Below are positions 34,105-44,146 of a stretch of DNA of 64,000 bases, piece by piece (positions within the stretch are counted from its first letter, which is position 1; each line of letters starts with the position of its first letter). This DNA comes from Lathyrus oleraceus. Taxonomy: Eukaryota; Streptophyta; Magnoliopsida; Fabales; Fabaceae. A program made the position numbers and the translations under genes. The notes beneath the pieces are model-generated. The model was not told the DNA's origin, searched no databases, and was given only the letters and a program-made list of their open reading frames with translations. The stretch lies in assembly GCF_024323335.1 (NCBI RefSeq), contig NC_066581.1:446735816-446799815 (forward strand). Direction: 5' to 3'.

Positions 34105-34116
34105 GCTACCCCTATT
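34105..34116 (-). other. Polypurine tract of Ogre D
   Basis: The minus strand reads AATAGGGGTAGC immediately before the 3' LTR, close to the AAATAGGGGCAGT of element B. Confidence 0.75.
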
Positions 34117-34800
34117 CAATCCACTGTGAACCTGTCAATATGAACAGCCTCGGCTTTTAGATGATCAGAGTGAAAAGTGGATGAATACCAAGAACAGAAG
34201 AACAATTTGCGCTCCGCTGGGAATTATTATCTTTTTTGCTTTTCTTGAACCCCAAAACTTTTTGATTTTTTTTTCTTGATTTTCTTGAACCCCAAAACTT
34301 CTTTTGCGCGGATAATCCTTGATCACCGCATTTGAACCCCGACAACTTCATGTCACTCTTGCTGCCAAACAATGAATCCCATTCTCCATTTGAACCCCAG
34401 TCGCCGGACGATAACTCGCGATCGTCGTTATGAACCCCATTCTCCAGAAAACACCCTGTGTCTCCTTTTCTCCATTTGAACCCCGTTCTCCATTTTCTTG
34501 TGATAATTCCGCTGGCAACGTCGGAAATAACGCCAAACACAACTCTGATGGCGACATACCAGAGGGTACACCTTCACGAAAGGAAGGTAACATGTGCATT
34601 TCTTCCTCAGAAGACACCCATAACGACTTCTGTTGGCCTCAACCAAAGTCTAAGGTGACCCATGATCAGAAGACAATCCTGAGGACCTCATCCCGGATAC
34701 AATCTTCAATTCAAGTTGAACCCCGTTCTACAGAAAATGCCCAGCACTTCCTTTTCTCCATTTGAACCCCGATTTTCGCGTTGATCGCGTAACGTTCTCC

Positions 34801-35141
34801 GATCTTCATTTCCATCTCCGCCCGACGGAAATTTTCCTCCAATATCGCGCTACTGGGGAACATTATTGATCCAACGTCACGATACTAGACTCCTCAGAGT
34901 AACATTTTCACCAACCAGCAAAACCAATTCTCAAACGGTAACCACGGCTTGAGACTAGCTTATGCTTTATATGATCTTCATTTCCATCTCCGCCCGACGG
35001 AAATTTTCCTCCAATATCGCGCTACTGGGGAATGTTGTTGATCCAACATCACGATGCTAAACTCCTCAGAGTAACATCTTTATCAACCAACTAAACCAAT
35101 TCTCAAACGGTAACCACGGCTTGAGACTAGCTTTATGCTTG
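34801..35141 (-). repeat. 172-bp tandem duplication in Ogre D 3' region
   Basis: 'gatcttcatttccatctccg' begins at 34801 and again at 34973. The units remain alike up to 'gagactagct', with a few differences (for example 'aacattattgatccaacg' against 'aatgttgttgatccaaca'). Confidence 0.9.
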
Positions 35142-35256
35142 CAATGCTGATGCATGATTTTTTACAGCGTAATGCTCCATAACCATGGAAATGCTACGCA
35201 ATGAGTTATGCAATATGATATGCTTTTCTAAATGATGAATGTATAAAAAGTATCCC

Positions 35257-35625
35257 CCTCAGGGGACGACACGAGCAACTCTGCTGAGGAACTCAATATC
35301 TCTCCAATCTCCAACCCTACTTGGGATAACACCGCTGCTGGGGAAAGGACAACCCTTACTAGGGATGACCTCCACTGAACCCGATCCACTTGGGGACTTC
35401 GCTGGGGAACAGCTACCAACGCACACCTCCACCGGGGAAACAGCAATCTTCAGACCTGCTGAGGAAATAACAATCTCAACCCTGCTAGGGGAAACAACAA
35501 CCTTCAGACCTGGCTGCCGAAGAAATACCGATCTCGAACCTGCTGGGGAGAAACAGCAACCTTCAGGGCTGGCTGCCTAAGAAATACCGATCTCGAACCT
35601 GCTGGGGAGATACGGCATATCTGAC
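35257..35625 (-). repeat. Short diverged tandem units in Ogre D 3' region
   Basis: Units of about 35-70 bp contain 'gctggggaaacagcaacctt' variants and 'gaaataccgatctcgaacct' (at about 35521 and 35580). Copy borders are fuzzy. Confidence 0.65.
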
Positions 35626-36569
35626 ACGGAACACCTATCGAATCGTCGACCACTGGTATTCACCATCTAACCAAAGTGTTAACTTTCCACTTTTTCAGAC
35701 TTTGAAGAGTCTTCTTGATTAATCCTCAAGGATCGTCGCAATTCTTTTTCCGTCTTTACACCACCCTTCAATTCCTTGTCTCTGATTGGACTCGAAGGAA
35801 TCTTTCGTCAAAAAGCTTCACATCACAACCTGCAAGTGAGTGAAAATATCTAACAGCACCTACAAAAGAGATCGTTAGATAAAAAACGTGCCCCAGGCGT
35901 GTCAAAATTTCAACACCTGGGTCACTCTACCTTCCGAATAAGATTTCAAGTTTTTAATCCTATAAACATGCATTGGAAGGGATCTCCATATCTCAAAATG
36001 CAAAGATTCTTATCAAAATAAACTGATGTTTTCGCAATCAAAGCGGTAATGAAAACAAAAACAAAATTATTTGACTGAATATGCATTTTATTGATTGAAA
36101 AGGTGGCTCGTAACTGAGCAATACACAGGAAGCAATCCCTGAAAAGAGGTAACTGCGCACAAAAAGGAAAATATATCCTAATGGCAATGTGAAACCGTGA
36201 CCTCATCGAGTTCCAACCCGGTTACAACCCATATGTCCTCAAGACTATCCGCTTTCTGCCTTATGAACAAGACGCTTTTGACCGATCCCTGTCGGGGATT
36301 ATCCATGTGTCATATCCAAAGTACAAACGATCAAGCTAGACGCAGTTGTTCGTTTCAATCCCTCTTTTTCCTGGACCTCCCTTTCGGGTTTTCAGTCCAC
36401 CGGGATACCCTTTTTTGCCCAAGCCGCCCTTGTGGGGTTTTCGACTTGCCGGGTGTACAGTTTTTCTTTTTATCCCTAATTTTTGCCCTAACCTTTTTTC
36501 ATTTTTTCTGGTTCGCCGGGATGCCCATTTTTGCTTGGACTATTTTATTCTTTCTGTCCAGCGGGTCTC

Positions 36570-37559
36570 TTATACGAAGTATTTTTCAACTGCATCCGCA
36601 TTCACAGGGGTTGGAAAATCCTCACCATCCATGGTCGTCAACAATAAGGCTCTGCCAGAGAAAACCTCCTTGACCACTAATGGACCTTCATAATTGGGTG
36701 TCCACTTGCCCCGACGATCGATCTGAGGAGGAAGGATCCTTTTCAACACCATATCTTCCACATGATACACACGAGGTCGTACCTTTTGGTCAAAAGCACG
36801 CTTCATTCGCTGCTGGTACAACTGCCCATGACAAATGGCTGCCAACCTCTTTTCCTCAATCAAGCTCAACTCTTCATACCGAGTCCTTACCCATTCCGCC
36901 TCTTCCAATTTCATGTCCATCAGGACTCTCAATGACGGAATCTGGACCTCAACCGGTAGCACGGCTTCCATCCCATACACAAGCGAGAAAGGCGTTGCCC
37001 CAGTAGATGTACGCACCGAGGTTCGATACCCATGCAATGCAAACGGCAACATCTCGTGCCAAACTTTATAGGTCACGACCATTTTCTGCACAATCTTCTT
37101 AATATTCTTATTAGCCGCCTCGACCGTCCCATTCATCTTTGGACGATAAGGAGAAGAATTGTGATGCTCGATCTTGAACTCCTGGCACAGTTCTGCCATC
37201 ATCTTGTTGTTGAGATTAGAACCATTATCAGTAATGATTCTTTCGGGAACCCCATATCTGCAAATGATGTCTCTTTTCAGGAACCTGGCAACAACCTGTT
37301 TTGTCACATTAGCATAAGACGCCGCTTCCACCCACTTGGTGAAGTAATCAATAGCCACTAATATGAACCGGTGCCCATTCGAAGCCGTAGGCTCAATCTT
37401 TCCGATCATATCAATGCCCCACATAGCAAACGGCCATGGGGACGACATCAAACTCAACGGGTTTGGAGGCCCATGCACCTTATCAGCATAAATCTTTCCG
37501 ATCACATGCACCTTATGACATTTTCGCACGAAGTTGAAACATTGGGCCTCCATTGTCAT
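36570..37559 (-). pseudogene. Integrase of Ogre D (continues from the RT frame)
   Basis: A 329-residue open stretch begins right after a TAG (37560-37562), in the same frame as RT/RNase H. The zinc-finger end (MTMEAQCFNFVRKCHKVHV) is followed by the catalytic core with D (WGIDMIGKI), D (IITDNGSNL) and E (MNGTVEAANK), all present. The C-terminal domain has RPRVYHVEDMVLKRILPP and WTPNYEGPLVVKEVF. It inserts the cDNA into nuclear DNA. The core looks functional; only the upstream TAG separates it from RT. It ends at 36570 with DAVEKYFV. Confidence 0.9.
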
Positions 37560-39752
37560 CTAGTAATAACCAGCCCTTAACAACTTTTTCACCATCGCAT
37601 TCCCACTGGCATGGGTACCAAACGACCCCTCGTGCACCTCTTTCATCAATTGGCTTGCTTCTTTGTCATCGACACATCTAAGCAACACCCAATCAAAATT
37701 CCGCTTGTACAAAACCCCATCCTTATTCAGATAGAATGCCATGGCCAACCTCCTCAGAGTCTTTCGGTCCTTCTTAGACGTTCCCTCAGGATACTCCTGG
37801 GTTTCCAGATAGCGTTTGATGTCATAATACCATGGCTTTTCATCATCAGGCGCTGCTTCAACAGCAAACACATAATTCGGTCTATCCAGTCGTCCCACCT
37901 CAACACTAGGTAATTGATTCCACCACTGCACTTTAATCAAAGCGGCCAGTGTAGCCAAAGCATCTACCAAAGGATTTTCTTCTCTCGGCACATGGTGCAA
38001 TTCCACCTTGGTGAAAAACGTCAACAATCTCCTTGTATAATCCCGATATGGAATTAAATGAGATTGATGCGTATACCACTTCCCGTTAACCTGGTTCACA
38101 ACCAAAGTTGAATCTCCATAGATAACAAGGTTTTTGATGCGCAAATCAATCGCCTCTTCGATACCCAAGATACAAGCTTCGTATTCAGCCACATTGTTGG
38201 TGCATTCAAATGTTAGTCGGGCGGCAAAAGGAATGTGGGATCCCTTCGGCGTAACCAAAACAACACGAACTCCACTACCATTCACGTTAACGGCCCCATC
38301 AAACATCAGAATCCATTCGGATTTAGGGTCAGGCCCCTCCTCCGGGATCGGTTCCTCACAATCTTTCGATTTGAGAAACATGATGTCCTCATCAGGGGAT
38401 TCAAACTTCATCGGTTGATAATCCTCAATGGGTTGTTGGGCAAGGTAATCAGACAATACACTCCCCTTGATTGCTTTCTGAGAAGTGTACTGGATATCAT
38501 ACTCAGTCAAAATCATTTTCCATCTCGCAACCCGTCCGGTCAATGCTGGCTTCTCAAATATATACTTGATCGGATCCATCTTGAAAATCAACAAAGTGGT
38601 ATGGACCAGCATATACTGTCTCAGTCGGTGAACAGCCCATGCCAAAGCACAACAAGTTTTCTTGAGCAATGAATATCTTGTTTTACAGTCGGTAAACTTT
38701 TTGCTAAGGTAGTAAATTGCATGCTCTTTTCGACCAGACTCGTCATGCTGCCCCAGTACACACCCCATAGACCCCTCGAGGACTGTCAAGTACAGAATTA
38801 ACGGTCGTCCCTCCACAGGAGGCATCAGAATCGGAGGCTCCTGCAAATATTCTTTTATTTTTTCAAATGCCGCTTGGCAATCATTATTCCACCTGATCGT
38901 TTGATCTTTTCTCAACAACTTAAATATGGGTTCACACGTGGCCGTTAGATGAGATATGAACCGTGAAATGTAGTTCAATCTACCTAAGAAACCACGAACC
39001 TCCTTCTCTATTCTCGGTTCAGGCATTTCTTGTATCGCTTTTACTTTAGCAGGATCAACCTCGATTCCTCTTTCGCTTACAATAAACCCCAGCAACTTAC
39101 CAAACCGCACTCCGAAAGTGCACTTACTCGGATTCAACCTCAGTCTGAATTGTCTCAATCGGTCAAACAACTTGGCCAGATCCACCAGATGCCCCTCTTC
39201 TGTTTGGGACTTTGCTATCATGTCATCAACATAGCATTCAATCTCATGATGAATCATATCATAAAACAAAGTCAGCATCGCTCTTTGATACGTGGCACCG
39301 ACGTTCTTGAGACCGAATGGCATCACCTTATAACAAAAAGTGCCCCATGGTGTGATGAACGTTATTTTCTCCATATCATCTGGCGACATTTTAATTTGAT
39401 TATAGCCAGAAAAGCCATCCATGAAGGAAAACACCGAGAATTGAGTTGTATTATCTACCAACACATCAATGTGAGGTAATGGGAAATCGTCTTTCGGACT
39501 AGCTCTATTCAAATCCCGGTAGTCCACACACATCCTTACCTTTCCATCCTTCTTCGGCACCGGCACAATGTTCGCGACCCAAGGCGGATAGTTAGTGACA
39601 GCGAGGAAACCAGCATCCAACTGCTTTTGTACTTCCTCTTTAATTTTCATGGCCATCTCGGGTCGAGTTCTGCGCAACTTCTGCTTCACTGGAGGACAGT
39701 CTTCTCTCAATGGCAACCTGTGCAAAACAATATCGGTATCCAACCCTGGCAT
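37560..39752 (-). pseudogene. Reverse transcriptase, RNase H and archaeal-type RNase H of Ogre D
   Basis: 730 residues. The RT begins around PPVKQKLRRTRPEM and VDYRDLNRASPKDDFPLP, with the palm motif ECYVDDMIAKS (YVDD intact). The gypsy RNase H follows (YLTVLEGSMGCVLGQHDESG, HRLRQYMLVHTTLL). About 490 residues in, a second RNase H starts: WILMFDGAVNVNGSGVRVVL, NNVAEYEACILGIEEA, VIYGDSTLVVNQVNG and NPLVDALATLA, the archaeal-type extra domain typical of Tat/Ogre. It ends RAGYY with TAG where integrase should follow. The same frame upstream (39765-40133) is separated by a TAG at 39765-39767. The first codon given is not a true start, because the protein is made as part of a polyprotein. Confidence 0.92.
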
Positions 39753-39764
39753 ATCTTGATAAGA

Positions 39765-40133
39765 CTAGGCGAAGATATCAACATACTCTTTCAACAAGGC
39801 CACCATTCTGCTCTTGACATTCACCTCCAAAGCAGCCCCAACCTTTACTTCCTTTCTGACCTCCTCGGTACCCAAATTGACAATCTCGACTTGCTCTTCG
39901 TGCGGTTGAATCACCTTCTCCTCTTGTTTCATCAACCTGGCTAATTCCTCCGGTAGTTCACAATCTTGTTCGCCTTCTTCTTCGGCATGATAGATCGGAT
40001 TGTCGAAGTCATATGAGGATGTAACAGGATTGTTATCAATGAGATCCGGAGAATGATCGCATCTGCATGAATGTTGATTCATGCATTGCTTTAGAGCCGG
40101 AACGCGACAAATAAAGAAGGAAAATGAAAACAA
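39765..40133 (-). pseudogene. Exon start leading into RT of Ogre D
   Basis: Minus-strand frame in phase with RT. It contains NPVTSSYDFDNPIYHAEEEG and CELPEELARLMKQEEKVIQP, and ends LLKEYVDIFA at a TAG (39765-39767). This is the acidic connector between protease and RT in Ogre elements. The same motif is seen as a stub in element B (21600-21697). The start is not an ATG (the codon is TTG), which fits splicing rather than a separate translation start. The TAG is one of two stops in an otherwise open pol. Confidence 0.8.
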
Positions 40134-40333
40134 ACATTGCCATTTTTATTATATTTTTTTAAACTGCAAAAATAAATGAAAAACAGGGAACACCGCTTTT
40201 AGTGAAAAAACATCCTTTTATTGATGATGCAAATATTGCAAAATGAAACACATTAGGTGGCCCTTACAATGAACCATTACGTTTCAGGCAAAACGTATGG
40301 CTTTCATGCAAACAGAATTGAAAAACAGAAATA
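40134..40333 (-). other. Probable intron between protease and RT (Ogre D)
   Basis: AT-rich minus-strand segment after the protease stop (40334). It has a plausible donor GTAAGG at 40267 and acceptors such as TTTTTGCAG at 40164, or one further down near 40090. An intron at this place is an established Ogre feature. The exact borders cannot be fixed by eye. Confidence 0.6.
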
Positions 40334-41145
40334 CTACTCTTCACGTAGAGTGACAGTGATGATCTTTTCGGCCTTCCAGTTCTGGACCTCCATCCCTGGT
40401 ACGCACGGTTTTATCCACGAATCGAGCTCGCAGTCACTGTCGATCTCTTCACCCACCGCACAGACGTGATCTAAATCTAGCATTCCAGCACTGGTGAACG
40501 TGAATGGCTGACGACGTCCTTTATTCTGTCCAGACGAGCCTCGGCCCGGCTGATAACCAACCCCAAACCCGTCTTCTTTCGCCGCAATGTCAATCATCCA
40601 TCCCCAACCTGGGGCCTCTCCATTTTTCACCACTTCCGCGGCTTGTTTGTAAGAAGAAATGGACGGCTTTTTCTCTTCCTTGGCAAAAATGGAATTCTCC
40701 ACCTTGACGGTTTCGAACGCCTGGCTTGGTGTTTCAAATATTTCACCGTCCATTTCTACATACTTGAACGATGACAAGTGGCTGACAAAAATATCTTCCT
40801 CCCCGCAAACTGTTACGACCTGCCCGTCCCAGATATACTTTAACTTCTGGTGCAAAGTCAAAGTCACTGCCCCTGCAGCGTGTATCCATGGTCGACCCAA
40901 CAAGCAACTGTATGTCGGTTGAATATCCATGACATAAAACACAGACTTAAACACCTCGGGCCCGATCTTCACAGGGAGCTCCACTTCCCCAAACACAGCC
41001 CTCTTAGAGCCATCAAATGCTCTGACCACCAAATCAGTGGGCCTCAACACCACTCCTTCACAATCCAACTTTGCCAGGGCCTTCTTAGGCAACACATTGA
41101 GTGACGAGCCGGTATCCACCAAAACGTGCGAGAGCACTGCTCCTT
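40334..41145 (-). pseudogene. Aspartic protease of Ogre D, frameshifted from gag
   Basis: The minus-strand frame opens with LSHVLVDTGSSLNVLPKKAL, the DTG active site of a retroviral-type protease. It continues with VFGEVELPVKIGPEVF and YSCLLGRPWIHAAGAVTLTL, and ends with a tail VPGMEVQNWKAEKIITVTLR. It is out of frame with the gag side: HISMECK is at the end of the other frame, and a 1-bp loss near 41143-41147 explains it. The protease would release gag and pol products. Active-site residues are intact, unlike in element B. Confidence 0.88.
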
Positions 41146-41862
41146 ACACTCCATTGAGATGTGTAATGCCTTATTATGATTATGCCCATCCACAGTAAGA
41201 TCAAGATTAGTGAAACCCAACCCATGGTTGGCATTGGCATTAGACACCACTGTCTCCAGCTGATTGATCATTATCTCCTGCGGGACATAGGCCCTCTTCA
41301 GGATTTTCAACAAAGCCTTTATATGCCCTTCTGAGCTCAGCAGCAATGATAGGATCGAAATCTTGGACGGAGTTTGCTGCAGATGGTCAACAAGCTTATA
41401 CTCAGACTTCTTGATGATCCTCAGAAACTCCTCAGCTTCATCATCAAGTTCTTTTTCCGACCCAACAAGTGTCGGTGCCGCTATAGAAGTACCCTCACTC
41501 ACCACCTGCTTACCTCTTGCCTTGGCTAAAGCCTCGGCCTTATCTTTCTTTTCTTTTTCTGCCTCCCCACTCCTTAATGTGTCCGGCGCAAACAACCTTC
41601 CGCTGCGAGTGAAACCACTAGGTCCGGCATTATCCACCTTTGAAACAGTGGTATCACCCGCAGCCTGATCCTCCTGCTTCTCTCCATTGCAATACACCTC
41701 CCCACCATAATCCCACGACACAACATCATCATTTTCATATGGAATAGGCCCCGGTACCGTGATGGTAACTGGAGCTGCATCTGCCGGCGCTGACAAGTTG
41801 ATAGGATCAAAATAAATGGTTATGGTTGAAACATCCTCCTTCTCCAAATCAACCTTCTCAAA
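41146..41862 (-). pseudogene. Gag-protease linker of Ogre D
   Basis: Same frame as gag, separated from it by a TAG at 41863-41865. It begins EKEDVSTITIYFDP and continues through an acidic and Lys/Glu-rich stretch (GEAEKEKKDKAEALAKARGK) to EFLRIIKKSEYKLVDHLQQT and the HISMECK motif just before the protease. Element B has a matching segment (LRLIKKSEFNVVEQLLQTPS), so it is a conserved part of Ogre polyproteins. The frame runs on to 41044 only as an out-of-frame shadow of the protease. Confidence 0.8.
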
Positions 41863-43662
41863 CTAGAGACTTCCCTCATCCATCATTCTCTGGACAGCCT
41901 CCCTCAATAATACACACCCATTGGTAGCGACCGTGCAAGCGGCATAACAATCATCACAACCCGAAAAAACTCCATTCTTCAACAACTGTCTCTTGACCGT
42001 AGACATTGGAGTCCTCAACTGATCTACATTCATCACCCCATTTTTCCTCTCACCCTCCAAAATTGCATTCACCCCCATCTGACCATGCGCCGACATGGGA
42101 TTAGCATTAACATTCGGTGATGGTGCAAAATTGATGGCCTTGGAGTCTACCAGATCCTGAACAACATGTTTGAAAGCTTTACAATTCTCAACATTATATC
42201 CAGGGGCACCAGAATGGAATTCGCACTTGGCGTTCTCATCATAGTTGGCAGGCCTCTGGTCTGGTCTCAACGGAGCCAATGTTCTCAGCTGAACCAACCC
42301 CATATCTTTTAACTTTTTCAACAAAAATGAATACGTCACGGGTGGCCTATCAAACGGACGATCAGTCATCCTCCCTCTCACTTGATACCCGGCCCTTTGT
42401 GTTCTCTGCTGAAACGGTTGTCGTTCTTGTGGCTGTTGCTGTTGTGCAGGTTGATTATCAGCAGGAATTGTTACTACAGCAGTATGCTGGTAGTAACGAT
42501 CCCTACCATGTCCTCTCTGGGCATACACAGCACTCGTGTCACCCTGCTTCTTACGCTGACCGTTCCCAAATGGCTTCTTCGACCCAGACGTCGAAGCATT
42601 TCCCTGTATCTTCCCCATTTTCAGCCAGCTTTCTATTCTCTCACCAGCCACTACGATGTCTGCAAAACCAGTGACGGGACAACCCACCATCATTTCCGCA
42701 AAAGTCCCCTGAAGGGTACCCATGAACAGATCAGACATCTCCCGATCTACCAACGGAGGTTGAACTCTGGCAGCCAACTCTCTCCACCTCTGTGCATATT
42801 CTTTAAACCCCTCATTTGGCTTCTGAGACATACCCTGTAACTGGGTACGGCTAGGAGCCATGTCAGCATTCAATTGGTACTGTTTAAAGAAAGCATCTCC
42901 CAAATCATGCCAGCTCTTAATATCTGATGATCTAAACTTGGTATACCACTCAAGAGACCCACCAGATAAGCTATCCTGGAAAAAGTACATCCAGAGCTTC
43001 TGATCCATGGTATAGGCAGATATTTTCCGGACAAAGGCCTGAAGATGAGTTTCCGGGCAAGAACTCCCATTGTATTTATCAAACGTGGGCACTTTAAACT
43101 TCTGAGGGATCACAATCCCCTCAACTAACCCCATGTTTGTCATGTTGATAGCCCCAGGAGTAGCATGGCTTTCCAGAGCCTTGATCTTCTCTGCTAGTAC
43201 CTGAATTTCTTTGTTTGGCGATTGAACACCGTATTGACCAAACTGCTCGTTCAGCACGGAGAACTGATCTTCTTCTTTATCCTCCATAGCCCCAAAGAAA
43301 GGAGGAAACTGATTATCCTTCACAAGACCTGGCCCACCGCTCGCAGCGAAACCAAAACCTCCACAATTGTTGATCACTACACTAGATGTAGTTTCCTTCC
43401 TTCTGGGATCGCCACCATCCCTAGACCCACCAAGACCATTGTTGGAAACACCCTCTTGATTATTGCCACTATTGGCAGCCGACGCCCGCTCAAGCGTCTC
43501 CACCTTCTCAACAAGTGCTTTCTGCCCCAAGGCGAACCCTTGCGTGACGTTGATCAACTCTCCCATCTTTTCTTTTCGCTCGAGAATGTCAGCGTTGGGT
43601 GGATCCATCAGTTTGGATTTGTTGCGCCTGGTAGAGTATCTATGTGGACGAGCTACGTGCAA
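41863..43662 (-). pseudogene. Gag of Ogre D, ends in a TAG
   Basis: 599 codons open on the minus strand. The N-terminus is basic (RYSTRRNKSKLMDPPNADIL) with a coiled-coil-like stretch (ALVEKVETLERASAA). The first base of the frame is not part of an ATG; the first convincing ATG is at 43608. The gag core lies at about residues 190-350: IPQKFKVPTFDKYNGSSCPE, MYFFQDSLSGGSLEWYTKF, FKEYAQRWRELAARVQPPL. A Gln-rich stretch (QPAQQQQPQERQPFQQ) follows, then CEFHSGAPGYNVENCKAF, an irregular zinc-knuckle-like Cys/His motif. It forms the particle shell. It stops at TAG 41863, and the same frame then continues to the protease linker. Confidence 0.9.
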
Positions 43663-44146
43663 AGGAATGATTCTACGTGCGCGAGCAATGATTCATGAAA
43701 CAATCAAACACGTTAGAAATCGACACCTGCAAAATAGAAGACAAGTTATTATGATTCATGCATGAATGTAATGTCTATCCATATGAGGAACACTCTGTCT
43801 TTTGATCCTGGTTTCATCGAGACGGATAATAATTTGACAATAACATTCTGACATCAATCATTTGGTTTCACCAACAGATCAGAGAGTTATGACTTAGCAA
43901 AGATATCACCCGACCATGTGTGTGTTATGTGAGTGCGTACAGAAAAGCAAATAAAGCTTGAAGATCAATCGTTGAATGATAATAACCACTGTATATCAAA
44001 AGTGCACAACACGTGCAAGAGTCGTACATCATGTCTGATACAAATCAAATTTACAATTCTCCAGAATCAAAAAGAAATACAAGCAAGTGAATTCTGTCAA
44101 CATGCCTGACGGTAATCCAACACATGATAATAACTGCAACAAAAGT
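43663..44146 (-). other. Spacer between ORF1 and gag (Ogre D)
   Basis: No open frame or recognisable motif; AT-rich. It may contain splice sites joining ORF1 or leader RNA to gag, since the gag frame has no ATG at its upstream edge. Confidence 0.5.

Larger units (their letters stand above)
34105..36569 (-). other. Ogre D 3' non-coding region
   Basis: It runs from the integrase stop to the LTR. No coding frame is supported. 34230-34790 repeats 'tctccatttgaaccccgttc'-type phrases. 34801-35141 is a 172-bp direct repeat. 35257-35625 holds short 'ctgctggggaaacagcaacc' units. 36340-36560 is pyrimidine-rich with a 'ccgggatgccc' phrase repeated several times. This fits the hypervariable 3' region known in Ogre elements. 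Confidence 0.75.

Noticed and set aside
36197..36693. Plus-strand frames with Phe-rich stretches suggesting a membrane protein
   Set aside because: They lie in the pyrimidine-rich 3' region of Ogre D, antisense to the element, with no family resemblance.
38235..39479. Plus-strand frames of 90-150 codons
   Set aside because: They are antisense shadows of RT/RNase H on the minus strand.
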